NCBI RefSeq assembly: GCF_005490985.1
Contig: NZ_CP027869.1
Coordinates: 1,550,001 to 1,614,000 of the forward strand
Source: Curtobacterium sp. SGAir0471
GTDB lineage: Bacteria; Actinomycetota; Actinomycetes; Actinomycetales; Microbacteriaceae
Reading direction: 5' to 3'
Length of the DNA: 64,000 nucleotides
The position numbers and the translations under genes are program-made. The notes beneath the pieces were generated by a model that worked only from the letters and a program-made list of their open reading frames with translations, had not been told where the DNA came from and ran no database searches. Below, in pieces: positions 1 to 9,158 of this stretch. Positions within the stretch are counted from its first letter, which is position 1, and each line of letters opens with the position of its first letter.

Positions 1-267
1 GCCGACGTCGTCTCCGGCGGCGGCAACCAGGCCGGGTCCGCCGTCGAGGGCGCGTTCGCGGGCGCGTCCTTCGGGACGCACACGCAGGGCCCGATCCTGC
101 CGCTCAACCCGCAGCTGACCGATGCGGTGCTGTCCGCGGCGACCACCCGCCTCGGGCGCGAGTACGTCGCGGACCCGGAGCGCACGGCGACGATCGACCG
201 GTACGCGCGCGAGGCGCGCGCGACCATCGACCGCTACGTCGACAAGGCGTTCAAGCGGATCGCCTGA
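1..267 (+). CDS. GatD-like class I glutamine amidotransferase, 3' end only
   Basis: The last 88 codons of a gene that begins before the window. The conserved tail G-T-x-x-x-G-P-I-L-P-L-N-P-Q-L resembles the end of CobB/CobQ-type glutamine amidotransferases, above all GatD, which with MurT amidates the D-glutamate of lipid II. In that family the catalytic histidine lies in a GTYLHGP-type motif. Here the codon at that place (85-87) is Gln, and a His lies two codons earlier (79-81). The assignment to GatD rather than another CobQ-like enzyme is an inference, because the catalytic cysteine half and any murT neighbour are outside the window. A loopless palindrome follows the stop codon. Confidence 0.6.
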   Translation, partial: ADVVSGGGNQAGSAVEGAFAGASFGTHTQGPILPLNPQLTDAVLSAATTRLGREYVADPERTATIDRYAREARATIDRYVDKAFKRIA

Positions 268-295
268 CGCGACCCACCCACACCCACGCGACCCA

Positions 296-347
296 CGAAC
301 GGACGGGAGGCGCGGTGCCAGCTGGCACCGCGCCTCCCGTCCGTTCG
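296..347. repeat. Family A loopless palindrome, copy 1 (perfect, 52 bp)
   Basis: The 26 bases 296-321 are the exact reverse complement of 322-347, with no loop. Arms contain GGAGGCGCGG and the centre is GTGCCAGCTGGCAC. It lies between two convergent gene ends. Six related copies occur in the window. No T-run follows it, so a role as a bidirectional terminator is only an inference. Confidence 0.9.
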
Positions 348-358
348 TCTGGTGACGA

Positions 359-583
359 CTACTTCGACTCGTGGAGTCGGCTGCTCTCGTCGTGCCACTC
401 GAGCGCGGTCGCCGCGAGCTTGTCCTTGAACTCGGCGCCGTGGTGGGCGCAGAAGTAGAGCTCGCCACTGGCCATGGTGGCGCGGATGTACGCCTGCGCT
501 CCGCAGCTGTCGCAGCGGTCAGCGGCGGTGAGCTGGTGGCTGCTGGCTTCGTCGATGGAGAGGTCGTGCACGGTCTGGGTCAT
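359..583 (-). CDS. DUF7455-type small zinc-ribbon protein
   Basis: A 74-residue acidic protein. A C-D-S-C pair about residue 24 and a later C-A-H-H motif look like a four-ligand zinc site, with the signature CDSCGAQAYIR and LYFCAHH between them. This matches the actinobacterial DUF7455 family, whose function is not known to me. The ATG at 583 is chosen over the upstream in-frame start because GAGGAG lies about 8 bases before it and family members begin at this point. It is divergent from parE, a common neighbour in actinobacteria. Confidence 0.85.
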   Translation of the reverse strand: MTQTVHDLSIDEASSHQLTAADRCDSCGAQAYIRATMASGELYFCAHHGAEFKDKLAATALEWHDESSRLHESK

Positions 584-749
584 TGCTGTGCTCCTCACGG
601 ATCGCAGGTGGTGCGGGGTGGACCCCCATTTGAACACGTGGTGGCTGGGAGACGTGCATCGCGGACGGCCTGTTTCGCTGAGCGCGGACCGGATGTCCCC
701 ACTCCGAGGCGCGCCGCTCTCCGGAGCCGTGGCTGTCGGAGCCCGTCGG

Positions 750-755
750 TACGAT
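750..755 (+). promoter_or_regulatory. Putative -10 element of parE (leaderless)
   Basis: TACGAT ends 6 bases before the GTG start at 762, so transcription would begin at or next to the start codon. The GGGAGG that touches the GTG is too close to act as a Shine-Dalgarno site. No convincing -35 was seen. Confidence 0.5.
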
Positions 756-761
756 CGGGAG

Positions 762-2879
762 GTGAGCTCCGACTACTCTGCACGCCACCTCTCCGTCCTC
801 GAGGGACTCGAGGCCGTTCGGAAGCGTCCCGGCATGTACATCGGTTCGACGGACTCCCGTGGGCTCATGCACTGCCTGTGGGAGATCATCGACAACTCCG
901 TCGACGAAGCACTCGCCGGGCACGGTGACGAGATCGGGGTCGTGCTGCACGCCGACGGGTCGGTCGAGGTCCGTGACACCGCCCGCGGCATCCCCGTCGA
1001 CGTCGAGCCGAAGACCGGGCTGACGGGTGTCGAGGTCGTGTTCACCAAGCTGCACGCCGGCGGCAAGTTCGGATCCGGGTCGTACGCGGCTTCGGGCGGG
1101 CTGCACGGCGTCGGGGCCTCCGTCGTGAACGCGCTGTCGGAGCGCCTCGACGTCGAGGTCGACCGCGGCGGCAAGACGTACGCGATGTCGTTCCACCGCG
1201 GCGAACCGGGGACCTTCGCCGGTGACGGACCCGACGCCCCCTTCACACCGTTCACCTCGGGCAGCGAGCTGCGTGTCGTCGGCAAGGTGAAGAAGGGCGT
1301 GACCGGGTCGCGCATCCGGTACTGGGCGGACCGGCAGATCTTCACCCAGGACGCCCGCTTCAGCACGGGTGACCTGGTCAACCGTGCACGCCAGACGGCC
1401 TTCCTGGTGCCCGGGCTCGGCATCACCATCACGGACGAGCGCCCGGCGTCGATCGAGGCCGCCGCGCAGCGCGCCGAGGCGACCGGCACCACGGTCACGC
1501 CCGGTCCGGTCATCGAGCGCTTCCGGTACGAGGGCGGCATCAGCGAGTTCGTCGAGCACCTCGCCGTCGACTCCGCGGTCACCGACGTCTGGCGCATCCA
1601 GGGCACCGGGACGTTCACCGAGACCGTGCCGATGCTCGACGACAAGGGACACATGGTGTCCACCTCGGTCGAGCGCACGTGCGAGGTCGACATCGCGCTG
1701 CGGTGGGGGAGCGGGTACGAGACCGTCGAGCGGAGCTTCGTCAACATCATCGCGACGCCCAAGGGCGGCACGCACCTGACCGGCTTCGAGGCCGGCATCG
1801 TCAAGGCCGTGCGCACCCAGGTCGAGGCGAACGCCCGCAAGCTCAAGGTCGGGCAGGACAAGCTCGAGAAGGACGACGTGCTCGCCGGCCTCACCGCCGT
1901 GCTGACCGTGCGCCTGCCGGAGCCGCAGTTCGAGGGGCAGACCAAGGAGGTCCTCGGCACCCCCGCGGTCCGCAAGATCGTCGACCAGGTCGTGTCGAAG
2001 CACCTGACCGACATCCTCAGCTCGACGCAGCGCACCGAGAAGGCCCAGGCCGCGACCCTGCTCGAGAAGGTCGTCGCCGAGATGAAGACCCGCATCTCGG
2101 CCCGGGCGCACAAGGAGACGCAGCGTCGCAAGAACGCGCTCGAGAACTCCTCCCTGCCGACGAAGCTCGCCGACTGCCGCAAGCAGGACGCCGAGGGCAC
2201 GGAGCTGTTCATCGTCGAGGGCGACTCCGCACTCGGCACCGCCAAGCTCGCCCGCAACAGTGAGTACCAGGCGCTGCTCCCGATCCGCGGCAAGATCCTC
2301 AACGTGCAGAAGGCGTCGGTGTCGGACATGCTGTCCAACGCCGAGTGTGCCTCGATCATCCAGGTCATCGGCGCCGGGTCGGGCCGCTCGTTCGAGATCG
2401 ACCAGGCCCGCTACGGCAAGATCATCATCATGTCGGACGCCGACGTCGACGGCGCCCACATCCGCACGCTCCTGCTGACGCTGTTTTTCCGCTACATGCG
2501 CCCGATGATCGAGCAGGGCCGGGTGTTCGCCGCGGTGCCGCCGCTGCACCGGGTCGTCGTGGTGAACCGCGGCAAGCCGAACGACACGCTGTACACCTAC
2601 TCCGAGGCCGAACTGCAGGCGGTGCTGAAGAAGCTCGCGAAGCAGGGCAAGAAGTACCAGGAGCCGATCCAGCGGTACAAGGGCCTGGGGGAGATGGACG
2701 CGGACCAGCTCGCCGAGACCACGATGGACCGGGCGCACCGGACGCTCCGCCGCGTGAACGTGACCGATGCCGAGAGCGCCGCGAAGGTGTTCGAGCTGCT
2801 GATGGGCAACGACGTCGCGCCGCGCAAGGAGTTCATCCTCGCGGGGGAGGGCCTCGACCGCGACCGCATCGACGCGTAG
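762..2879 (+). CDS. parE: DNA topoisomerase IV subunit B
   Basis: A 705-residue type IIA topoisomerase ATPase subunit, which pairs with ParC to decatenate chromosomes. The GHKL ATPase part has RKRPGMYIGST, IIDNSVDEALAG, D-T-A-R-G-I-P and GGLHGVGASVVNALS. The TOPRIM part has IVEGDSALG, PIRGKILNVQKA and the metal-binding DADVDGAHI. Length and the RPGMYIGST start fit ParE rather than the longer GyrB, and the partner parC lies next to it. The GTG start is preferred because the protein then begins MSSDYSARHLSVLEGLEA as in relatives. parE and parC are convergent, so they cannot share an operon. Confidence 0.96.
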   Translation: MSSDYSARHLSVLEGLEAVRKRPGMYIGSTDSRGLMHCLWEIIDNSVDEALAGHGDEIGVVLHADGSVEVRDTARGIPVDVEPKTGLTGVEVVFTKLHAGGKFGSGSYAASGGLHGVGASVVNALSERLDVEVDRGGKTYAMSFHRGEPGTFAGDGPDAPFTPFTSGSELRVVGKVKKGVTGSRIRYWADRQIFTQDARFSTGDLVNRARQTAFLVPGLGITITDERPASIEAAAQRAEATGTTVTPGPVIERFRYEGGISEFVEHLAVDSAVTDVWRIQGTGTFTETVPMLDDKGHMVSTSVERTCEVDIALRWGSGYETVERSFVNIIATPKGGTHLTGFEAGIVKAVRTQVEANARKLKVGQDKLEKDDVLAGLTAVLTVRLPEPQFEGQTKEVLGTPAVRKIVDQVVSKHLTDILSSTQRTEKAQAATLLEKVVAEMKTRISARAHKETQRRKNALENSSLPTKLADCRKQDAEGTELFIVEGDSALGTAKLARNSEYQALLPIRGKILNVQKASVSDMLSNAECASIIQVIGAGSGRSFEIDQARYGKIIIMSDADVDGAHIRTLLLTLFFRYMRPMIEQGRVFAAVPPLHRVVVVNRGKPNDTLYTYSEAELQAVLKKLAKQGKKYQEPIQRYKGLGEMDADQLAETTMDRAHRTLRRVNVTDAESAAKVFELLMGNDVAPRKEFILAGEGLDRDRIDA

Positions 2880-2910
2880 CCGGCGCCCGCGCCGCGCCCC
2901 GCCCCCTGCC

Positions 2911-2980
2911 GACTTCACGGGCCCAGCGACAGTTCACGGGCACGCTGGCCCGTGAACTGTCGCTCAGCGCGTGAAGTGCC
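2911..2980. terminator. Double-stem palindrome between convergent parE and parC
   Basis: The inner stem pairs 2925-2941 (AGCGACAGTTCACGGGC) perfectly with 2948-2964 around a 6-base loop. An outer stem pairs ACTTCACG with CGTGAAGT (2912-2919 and 2970-2977). It probably terminates both convergent genes. No second copy was noticed in the window. Confidence 0.75.
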
Positions 2981-3009
2981 GAGCCCGCGCGGCCGCGCGG
3001 CCGCCCGGC

Positions 3010-5496
3010 CTACGCCTCGCCGGCGGTGCCGTCGAGGGCCGCGGCGCTGCCACCGATCGAGCCGATCACGGCCTCGAGCGGAGCCCCCGACCCGTCGCGC
3101 TTCGACAGCCAGTCGGGCAGGGTCCGAGCAGCGCCGTCCGACCCGACGGCGTGCGGCGGCGCGATGCCGGCCCACGCCACCGTCAGGCCGTCCTCGCCCT
3201 TCAGGAACGCGTGCGCCCGGACGCCCTGGGTCGCACGACCCTTCGCGGGGAACTCAGAGAACGCCGACACCTTCGCCCGCCCGGGGTCGGTGCCGGGCAG
3301 CGCGCCCGAGGCCGTCGACACCGTGGCCACCACGGCGTCGTCGGACCGGGCGACGGACCCGAACCAGATCACCGACGCGCCGGAGGCCAGGGAGACGCCG
3401 GCGACACCGCCTGCGGGCAACCCCTGCGGCCGGACGCCCGAGGCCGGGAACCGCAGCAGCTGCGCGTTCGACGTGATGAACACGAGGTCGTCCGACTCCG
3501 GCGCCTGCGCGGCCCCGACGACGGTGTCCTTCGGCTTGAGCCCGATCGCGACGAACTCGTCCTTGTCCGGCCAGGCACCGGTGGCGACGCGCTTCACGAC
3601 GCCCTGCGCGGTTCCGATCGCGAGCGAGTCGATCGCACCGGCCGACAGGTCGACGAGCGCGACGACGGTCTCGGTCCGGGCGATCCCGAGGTAGTCGGAC
3701 ACCCGCACACCGGCGTCGAGCCGGACGGACGCCGGCGGCACCGCGGGGACGTCGACGGGGGAGAACCGCAGGACGCGCCCGGTCGAGGTCAGTGCTCCGA
3801 CCTGCCCGCGGACGGTCGAGAGGACGGTCGAGCGGACCGCGTCGTGCTTCGACCGCTTCGGCACGCGCACGATCCCGAGGTCGGTGTCGGGGATGTCCAC
3901 CCGCACGAGTCGCCCGGTGGTCGAGAGCAGCACGCGGCACGGGGCGTCGGCGATCTGCAGCGACTCGGGGTCGACCGCAGCCTTGCGGCCACCCCGCACC
4001 GGGGCATCGGCCTCGGTGAGCAGGGTGCGGCGCGGGGTGGCGAAGCGGTCGGACACCTCGGTGAGCTCCTGCGCCACCTGGGCACGGAGTCGGGCGTCCG
4101 AGGCCAGCAGTTCCTCGAGCGCGGCGATGTCCGCGAGCAACTGGTCGCGCTCGCCCTCGAGCTCGAGGCGGGAGAACTTCGTCAGGCGCCGCAGTCGCAG
4201 CTCGAGGATGTACTCGGCCTGCACCTCGGACAGGTCGAACACGGTCTGCAGGCGCGATCGCGCTGCCTCGGAGTCGTCCGACGAGCGGATGACCTCGATG
4301 ACCTCGTCGATGTCGAGGATCGCGATGAGCAGGCCCTCGACCAGGTGCAGCCGCTCGCGACGACGGGCGAGCCGGTACTCGGACCGCCGGGTGACGACGT
4401 CGATCCGGTGCTGCACGTAGACGTCGAGCAGCTCGCGCAGGCCGAGGGTGCGCGGTGACCCGTTGACGAGGGCGACGTTGTTGATCCCGAAGCCGTCCTC
4501 GAGCGGGGTGTGCTTGTAGAGCTGCTCGAGCACCGCCGTCGGGTTGAACCCGGACTTGATGCCGATGACGAGCCGCAGCCCGTGGTTCCGGTCGGTCAGG
4601 TCGTTGACGTCGGAGATGCCGACGAGCTTCTTCGCCTGCACCCCGTCCTTGATCTTCTCGATCACGCGCTCGGGGCCGACCAGGTAGGGCAGCTCGGTGA
4701 CGACGAGACCGGCCTTCCGCGGCGTGAGGTTCTCGACGCTCACCTTGGCGCGGGTGCGGAACGAGCCGCGCCCGGTGGCGTAGGCGTCGCGCACCCCGGA
4801 GAGCCCGACGATCGTGCCGCCCGACGGCAGGTCCGGCCCCGGCACGAACTCCATGAGCTCCTCGAGCGTCGCCGTCGGGTTCAGGAGCAGGTGCTTGGCG
4901 GCCTCGACCACCTCGCCGAGGTTGTGCGGCGCCATGTTCGTCGCCATGCCGACCGCGATGCCCGACGCGCCGTTGACGAGCAGGTTGGGGAACGCCGCCG
5001 GCAGCACGCCCGGCTGCATGATCTGGTTGTCGTAGTTCGGGACGAAGTCGACGACGTCCTCGCCAAGGCCCTCGGTCATCGCCATCGACGGCTCGGCCAG
5101 GCGCGCCTCGGTGTAGCGCGCGGCAGCGGGGCCGTCGTCGAGCGACCCGAAGTTGCCGTGCCCGTCGACCAGCGGCACGCGCATCGTGAACGGCTGCGCC
5201 ATCCGCACGAGCGCGTCGTAGATGGCACCGTCGCCGTGCGGGTGCAGCTTCCCCATGACCTCGCCGGTGACGCGGGCGCTCTTCACGTGCCCTCGGTCCG
5301 GCCGCAGTCCCATCTCGGCCATCTGGTACAGGATGCGTCGCTGCACCGGCTTGAGGCCGTCGCGCGCGTCCGGCAGGGCCCGCGAGTAGATGACGGAGTA
5401 CGCGTACTCGAGGAACGAACCCTGCATCTCCTCGGAGACGTCGACGTCCTCGATGCGCTCACCGTCGGGCAGGCCGACTGCTTCCGTGCGTGCCAT
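3010..5496 (-). CDS. parC: DNA topoisomerase IV subunit A
   Basis: An 828-residue breakage-reunion subunit. The start region has [20 protein letters not shown] and the quinolone-region [12 protein letters not shown]. The catalytic tyrosine is Y128 in [10 protein letters not shown] coiled-coil arm follows around residues 360-480 ([33 protein letters not shown]). The C-terminal part is a degenerate beta-propeller with no clear GyrA box (QRRGGKG type), which supports ParC over GyrA. The ATG at 5496 follows AAAGG at short spacing. Its start lies 25 bases from the divergent phosphatase start. Confidence 0.95.
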   Translation of the reverse strand: MARTEAVGLPDGERIEDVDVSEEMQGSFLEYAYSVIYSRALPDARDGLKPVQRRILYQMAEMGLRPDRGHVKSARVTGEVMGKLHPHGDGAIYDALVRMAQPFTMRVPLVDGHGNFGSLDDGPAAARYTEARLAEPSMAMTEGLGEDVVDFVPNYDNQIMQPGVLPAAFPNLLVNGASGIAVGMATNMAPHNLGEVVEAAKHLLLNPTATLEELMEFVPGPDLPSGGTIVGLSGVRDAYATGRGSFRTRAKVSVENLTPRKAGLVVTELPYLVGPERVIEKIKDGVQAKKLVGISDVNDLTDRNHGLRLVIGIKSGFNPTAVLEQLYKHTPLEDGFGINNVALVNGSPRTLGLRELLDVYVQHRIDVVTRRSEYRLARRRERLHLVEGLLIAILDIDEVIEVIRSSDDSEAARSRLQTVFDLSEVQAEYILELRLRRLTKFSRLELEGERDQLLADIAALEELLASDARLRAQVAQELTEVSDRFATPRRTLLTEADAPVRGGRKAAVDPESLQIADAPCRVLLSTTGRLVRVDIPDTDLGIVRVPKRSKHDAVRSTVLSTVRGQVGALTSTGRVLRFSPVDVPAVPPASVRLDAGVRVSDYLGIARTETVVALVDLSAGAIDSLAIGTAQGVVKRVATGAWPDKDEFVAIGLKPKDTVVGAAQAPESDDLVFITSNAQLLRFPASGVRPQGLPAGGVAGVSLASGASVIWFGSVARSDDAVVATVSTASGALPGTDPGRAKVSAFSEFPAKGRATQGVRAHAFLKGEDGLTVAWAGIAPPHAVGSDGAARTLPDWLSKRDGSGAPLEAVIGSIGGSAAALDGTAGEA

Positions 5497-5521
5497 GGGA
5501 CCTTTCTGGGAGGATCGTGGG

Positions 5522-6688
5522 GTGCCCCCCAGCGTACCGAGCGCCCCAGACACCACCGCGAACCTCGCCGACGTGCTCCCGAGTTGCCTCGTCGCGCTCG
5601 GCGCCGCCGACGACACGTGGTTGCGCACCACCGGCCGGGAGGCACGGATCACCCTCCGTCCCGCCCGCTCGGTCGTCGTCGTCCTGGTCGACGGTCTGGG
5701 GTCCTCGGCGCTGTCGGCCCGCGCCGGACACGCTCGCTGGCTCACCGCCGCCACCGGCGGCGGCACCCTCAAGCGCCTGCGCAGCGGGTTCCCGACGACG
5801 ACCGCGGCGGCGCTGAGCACCCTGACGACCGGCCGGTCACCGGGCACGCACGGCGTTGTCGGCTACAGCGGCTGGGACCCCGACGGCGAGCGGGTCGTCA
5901 ACCTGCTGTCCGGGTGGGACGCCGAGGTCCCCGCGGGCTGGCTGCTCAGCGAGACCGTCTTCACCGAGGCCACCGCGCTCGGCGTCGACCCCGTGGTCGT
6001 CGGCCCGGCCCGCTACGAGTCCTCGGGGATGACCGCGAACGTGCTCGGAGGAGCGCGGTACGCCGCCGCGGACAGCATCGCGCAGCGGGTCGACGCCGCG
6101 CTGGCCGCGACCGCGTCCGGACGCTCGCTCGTCTACCTCTACGTACCGGAACTCGACTCGATCGGGCACAAGCGCGGGTGGGAGTCGGACCGCTGGACCG
6201 CGGCGCTCGAGTCGCTCGACGGCGAGCTCGCCCGGCTCGCGGCCCGCTGTGCTCCCGACGTGGGCATCCTCGTGACGGCCGACCACGGCGTGCTCGACGT
6301 GCCGGCCGAGGCGAACATCGCGATCGACCCGGCGCTGCTGACGGACGTCGTGGGCATCGCCGGGGATCCCCGCTGCCGCCAGCTGGCCGTCCGCCCGGGT
6401 ACCGACGTCCCGGCGCTGGTCGAGGCCTGGCGCACGCGCTACGGCAAGAAGGCGTACGTCGCCAGCCGTGACGAGGCGGTGGCCGCGGGCTGGTTCGGCG
6501 CGGTCGACGACCGGGTGCTCCCGCGGATCGGCGACGTGGTCGTCGTGGCGCGGGGTTCGTGGGCGTTCAACGACGACCGCGAGGCCGACCCCCGGAAGGA
6601 GCCGAAGCGGATGATCGGCCAGCACGGCGCGATGACGGACGACGAGCTCTTCGTGCCGCTGCGCCTGGCGGGGGCGTTCGCGAGCTGA
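5522..6688 (+). CDS. Alkaline-phosphatase-superfamily phosphodiesterase / nucleotide pyrophosphatase-like protein
   Basis: A 388-residue protein of the type I phosphodiesterase/nucleotide pyrophosphatase fold. Metal and nucleophile motifs of the superfamily are visible: [12 protein letters not shown] near residue 45, the nucleophile region [51 protein letters not shown] and a late IGQHG. No signal peptide is seen, so it is probably cytoplasmic. The GTG start has GGAGG 8 bases upstream. The substrate cannot be told from sequence. It is divergent from parC. Confidence 0.85.
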   Translation: MPPSVPSAPDTTANLADVLPSCLVALGAADDTWLRTTGREARITLRPARSVVVVLVDGLGSSALSARAGHARWLTAATGGGTLKRLRSGFPTTTAAALSTLTTGRSPGTHGVVGYSGWDPDGERVVNLLSGWDAEVPAGWLLSETVFTEATALGVDPVVVGPARYESSGMTANVLGGARYAAADSIAQRVDAALAATASGRSLVYLYVPELDSIGHKRGWESDRWTAALESLDGELARLAARCAPDVGILVTADHGVLDVPAEANIAIDPALLTDVVGIAGDPRCRQLAVRPGTDVPALVEAWRTRYGKKAYVASRDEAVAAGWFGAVDDRVLPRIGDVVVVARGSWAFNDDREADPRKEPKRMIGQHGAMTDDELFVPLRLAGAFAS

Positions 6689-6746
6689 CCGCACCCGACG
6701 CGTCGGCGGCGCCGGGGCGCCCGACCGGACCCGGGCACGGACGACC

Positions 6747-6781
6747 GCAGCCCCGCGACGCGACGAGCGTTGCGGGGCTGC
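6747..6781. terminator. GC-rich hairpin after the phosphatase gene
   Basis: GCAGCCCCGC pairs perfectly with GCGGGGCTGC across a 15-base loop. It lies between the convergent phosphatase and sepH genes and could serve both. Confidence 0.75.
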
Positions 6782-6823
6782 ACCGGGCCTCCAGTCCGGA
6801 CGGACCGGACGGGGACCAGGGGA

Positions 6824-7837
6824 TCAGGCGGGGTCCTCCGGGCGGGTGCCGAAGACGATCTCGTCCCAGCTCGGCATCGACCGACGGTTCCGCTTCTTGC
6901 GCTCGGAGCGGCTGTCGGTCTCGGGAGCCGATGCCGGACGGTCGTCGCGCTCGGGGGCAGAAGCCGGCGAGTCCCAGCCCTGCAGCGGCACGTCCACGAC
7001 GCTGATCGAGGTGCCGCGCGGCTCGTCCTGCTGCTCGGTGAACGACGCAGCCTCGCGCTCACCGCGACGACGGCGGAGTGCCTCGAGCAGGTCGGCGGTC
7101 TCGTTGCCGGGCGACCGCTCCTCGACCGGCGCGGCGCCGATGCGGGGGAGGGGTGCGCGGAGCGGGCGCTCCTGCGCCTCGGGAGCCGGGGCGTCCTCGG
7201 TCTGCTCGACGCGGAAGGCGCCGGAGTCGAAGCGGGTGCCGTCGGCGTCGTGGTGGTCGTTCTCCACCGCGCGGAGGCGCGGGGCGATGCCCTCGTCGTC
7301 GGTGTGCGACAGGCGGTGCGCGTCGCCGTTGTCCGGGGTGAGGGTGGAGGTCTTCGGGTCGAACAGCCACTGTGCGTCGTGCTCGACCTCGGACGCGGTG
7401 TAGCGGACGCGCACCTGCCAGCCCTGCTCGGCGTTCTTCCACGAGGCCCACTCGACGCCGGTCGCGTCGCCGGACTCGAGCTTCGCCTCGATGGCCTCGC
7501 CGAACGTGTCGGGGGCCTCGGCGTCGGTCGGCGTCACCGGTACGCGGCGGGCGGCGTCGAGGACGAAGGCACGCTCGGCCAGCACGGGGCCCTCGAAGCG
7601 GCGGACGTACTCGACGTCGACGTCGAGCGCAGCGGCCACGTCGGCAGCGTCGGCACCGCCGCGGATGCGCGCCTGCACGTCCTTCGGCGACACGCGCTTC
7701 TGCGGACCGGCGTCGGGGTTCGCCTGACGGACCTGGCTCGACAGCGCCGCGGTGACCGGCAACCGGAACTCGGTGCCGCCGTCGGTCGCGAGCAGGAGTG
7801 CCCCGGACTCGACTCCGATGACTCTCACGTCTTGCAT
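6824..7837 (-). CDS. sepH: Septation protein SepH (DUF3071)
   Basis: A 337-residue protein. The first 130 or so residues form the DUF3071 region with a helix-turn-helix-like core (VSPKDVQARIRGGADAADVA, DVDVEYVRRFEGPVLAERAF). A long charged, probably disordered linker follows. The conserved C-terminal tail RRSMPSWDEIVFGTR is the hallmark of SepH. In Streptomyces and Mycobacterium SepH binds FtsZ and promotes its assembly at the division site. The ATG has GGGAGG about 8 bases upstream. It is divergent from the DUF4193 gene across about 250 bp. Confidence 0.9.
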   Translation of the reverse strand: MQDVRVIGVESGALLLATDGGTEFRLPVTAALSSQVRQANPDAGPQKRVSPKDVQARIRGGADAADVAAALDVDVEYVRRFEGPVLAERAFVLDAARRVPVTPTDAEAPDTFGEAIEAKLESGDATGVEWASWKNAEQGWQVRVRYTASEVEHDAQWLFDPKTSTLTPDNGDAHRLSHTDDEGIAPRLRAVENDHHDADGTRFDSGAFRVEQTEDAPAPEAQERPLRAPLPRIGAAPVEERSPGNETADLLEALRRRRGEREAASFTEQQDEPRGTSISVVDVPLQGWDSPASAPERDDRPASAPETDSRSERKKRNRRSMPSWDEIVFGTRPEDPA

Positions 7838-8088
7838 GGTTGCGCCTCCCGAGCGTTGCGTACGGTCGTGCTCGTACCTTGCAGGAGTATGCAGCCGCGG
7901 GCGTCCGATCCCGCGGAGGCGCACGGGCGTGCCGCGCACTCCCGCACCCCGGGAATGTCCGGGTCCGGCACCGGGTTGCACGGCCTGACGATCCCGCACG
8001 GCGTTCGGTTTGCGCTCTCGCGGGTCGTGGTGCAAACTGTCGCCGCCGATCATCGGCGACGACCTCTCGACACGAGAAACGGATGGGC

Positions 8089-8388
8089 ATGGCCACCGAT
8101 TACGACGCCCCCAGGAAGACCGACGACTCCTCTGACTCGGAGTCGATCGAGGCCCTCAAGGAGCGCGTGCCCGACAAGATGTCGGGGGTCGTCGACGATG
8201 ATTCCGACAACCCCGGCAGCTTCGAGCTCGCCGGACAGGACCTCAGCGACGTCGACCTCGACGTCGTCGTGCTGCCGCCGCAGGTCGACGAGTTCACCTG
8301 CGTCGAGTGCTTCCTCGTGAAGCACCGCTCGCAGCTCGACCACGAGTCGAAGCTCGGCCCCGTGTGCGCGGAGTGCGCGGCGCTCTAG
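8089..8388 (+). CDS. DUF4193 family protein
   Basis: A 99-residue acidic protein. The start MATDYDAPRKTDDS and the paired CVEC and CAEC motifs at the C-terminus are typical of DUF4193, a small actinobacterial family with a likely zinc ribbon. Function is unknown to me. An in-frame ATG two codons upstream (8083) is an alternative start. I chose 8089 because family members start MATDYD. The 250-bp gap to divergent sepH must hold both promoters. Confidence 0.88.
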   Translation: MATDYDAPRKTDDSSDSESIEALKERVPDKMSGVVDDDSDNPGSFELAGQDLSDVDLDVVVLPPQVDEFTCVECFLVKHRSQLDHESKLGPVCAECAAL

Positions 8389-8404
8389 GCACGCTGCTCG
8401 TCGG

Positions 8405-8437
8405 ACGGCCCGTCACCCCTCGTGGGTGGCGGGCCGT
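8405..8437. terminator. Terminator-like hairpin after the DUF4193 gene
   Basis: ACGGCCCGTCACCC pairs with GGGTGGCGGGCCGT with one mismatch around a short loop, 16 bases after the DUF4193 stop codon. Confidence 0.8.
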
Positions 8438-8468
8438 TCCGCGTGTGCGGGGAGTGCGCCGGGCGCGA

Positions 8469-8560
8469 GCGGGCGTACCTGGCGGAGGCGGGCGTACCTG
8501 GCGGAAGCGGGCGTACCTGGCGTTCCGGAACGACCAGGTACGCCCGAGACCGCCTGGTAC
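8469..8560. repeat. Three 19-bp direct repeats plus an inverted copy
   Basis: GCGGGCGTACCTGGCG occurs at 8469-8484 (first base variant), 8488-8503 and 8507-8522, exactly 19 bp apart. A reverse copy of the core follows at 8534-8546 and a partial CGCCTGGTAC at 8551-8560. Copy 3 and the inverted copy can form a hairpin. It lies between the convergent DUF4193 and DUF3093 genes and is not coding. Confidence 0.85.
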
Positions 8561-8649
8561 TGCACCCGTTGTGGGAAGGAACGGGCGGGGCGGGAGGGAG
8601 TGGCGCCTCCCGGCCGGCCGGAGCGCCGCACGCCCGACCGGGCCCCGCC

Positions 8650-9081
8650 TCAGGAACGCAGGGCATCGACGATCGCCTGGGGGTTGCGAGCACTGACGAG
8701 CCAGTACGGCGTCGGATCCGCCGGGTCCGCGACCTCGACGCGCACGACGCCGCGCACGTACCCGCGGAAGAGCGTCCACGCACGGGCGTCGAGCGCCGGA
8801 CCGCGCTGCGTCGTGGCGGCAGGGCCCTCGTACGCGGCGACCTCGCCGACGAGCGTCCGCGGCAGGTGCGCGCGACCGGCGCGGAACTCGGTGTCCGTGA
8901 CCTCGATCGTCGGTGCGAGCGCCCAGAGCAGCACGACGATCCCGAGGTACATGCCGATCGCCACGAGGACGCCGGCGAGGACGCTGATCGGCAGGAACAC
9001 GAGCAGGCTCGCGGGGATGACGAGCGCCGTCGCCAGGTAGAGGGCGGGCGGAGCCCAGAGTCGTTCGCGGTACACGGTCAC
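8650..9081 (-). CDS. DUF3093 membrane protein
   Basis: A 143-residue protein. Two hydrophobic stretches near the N-terminus (LYLATALVIPASLLVFLPISV and LAGVLVAIGMYLGIVVLLW) suggest a helical hairpin in the membrane with a cytoplasmic C-terminal domain (TDTEFRAGRAHLP, VRVEVADPADP). The opening TVYRERLWAPP is characteristic of DUF3093, a conserved actinobacterial family of unknown function next to dut. The GTG at 9081 is preferred. A GTG at 9075, 7 bases after GGAGG, is an alternative. Confidence 0.85.
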   Translation of the reverse strand: MTVYRERLWAPPALYLATALVIPASLLVFLPISVLAGVLVAIGMYLGIVVLLWALAPTIEVTDTEFRAGRAHLPRTLVGEVAAYEGPAATTQRGPALDARAWTLFRGYVRGVVRVEVADPADPTPYWLVSARNPQAIVDALRS

Positions 9082-9146
9082 CCCTCCATCCCACCACGAC
9101 TCGGGGCAGGTCACGGAACGGTCACGGAACGACCGGGCTCGTGCAC

Positions 9147-9152
9147 TACCCT
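9147..9152 (+). promoter_or_regulatory. Putative -10 element of dut (leaderless)
   Basis: TACCCT ends 6 bases before the GTG start at 9159. No Shine-Dalgarno sequence is seen in between. Confidence 0.5.
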
Positions 9153-9158
9153 CGTCTC

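Noticed and set aside
296..347. Transposon end or insertion-sequence inverted repeat
   Set aside because: No transposase or target duplication accompanies any copy; palindromes stand alone in gene ends.
122..355. A 77-codon plus-strand frame after the first gene
   Set aside because: It overlaps the GatD-like frame and palindrome and is Arg/Ser/Thr-rich noise.
519..2918. A 799-codon open frame on the minus strand opposite parE
   Set aside because: It is a high-GC shadow of parE; its translation is Arg/Leu/Gly/Asp-rich with no domain pattern.
8469..8560. Possible CRISPR array
   Set aside because: Units are 16 bp with 3-base gaps, not 24-40 bp repeats with unique spacers, and no cas genes are near.
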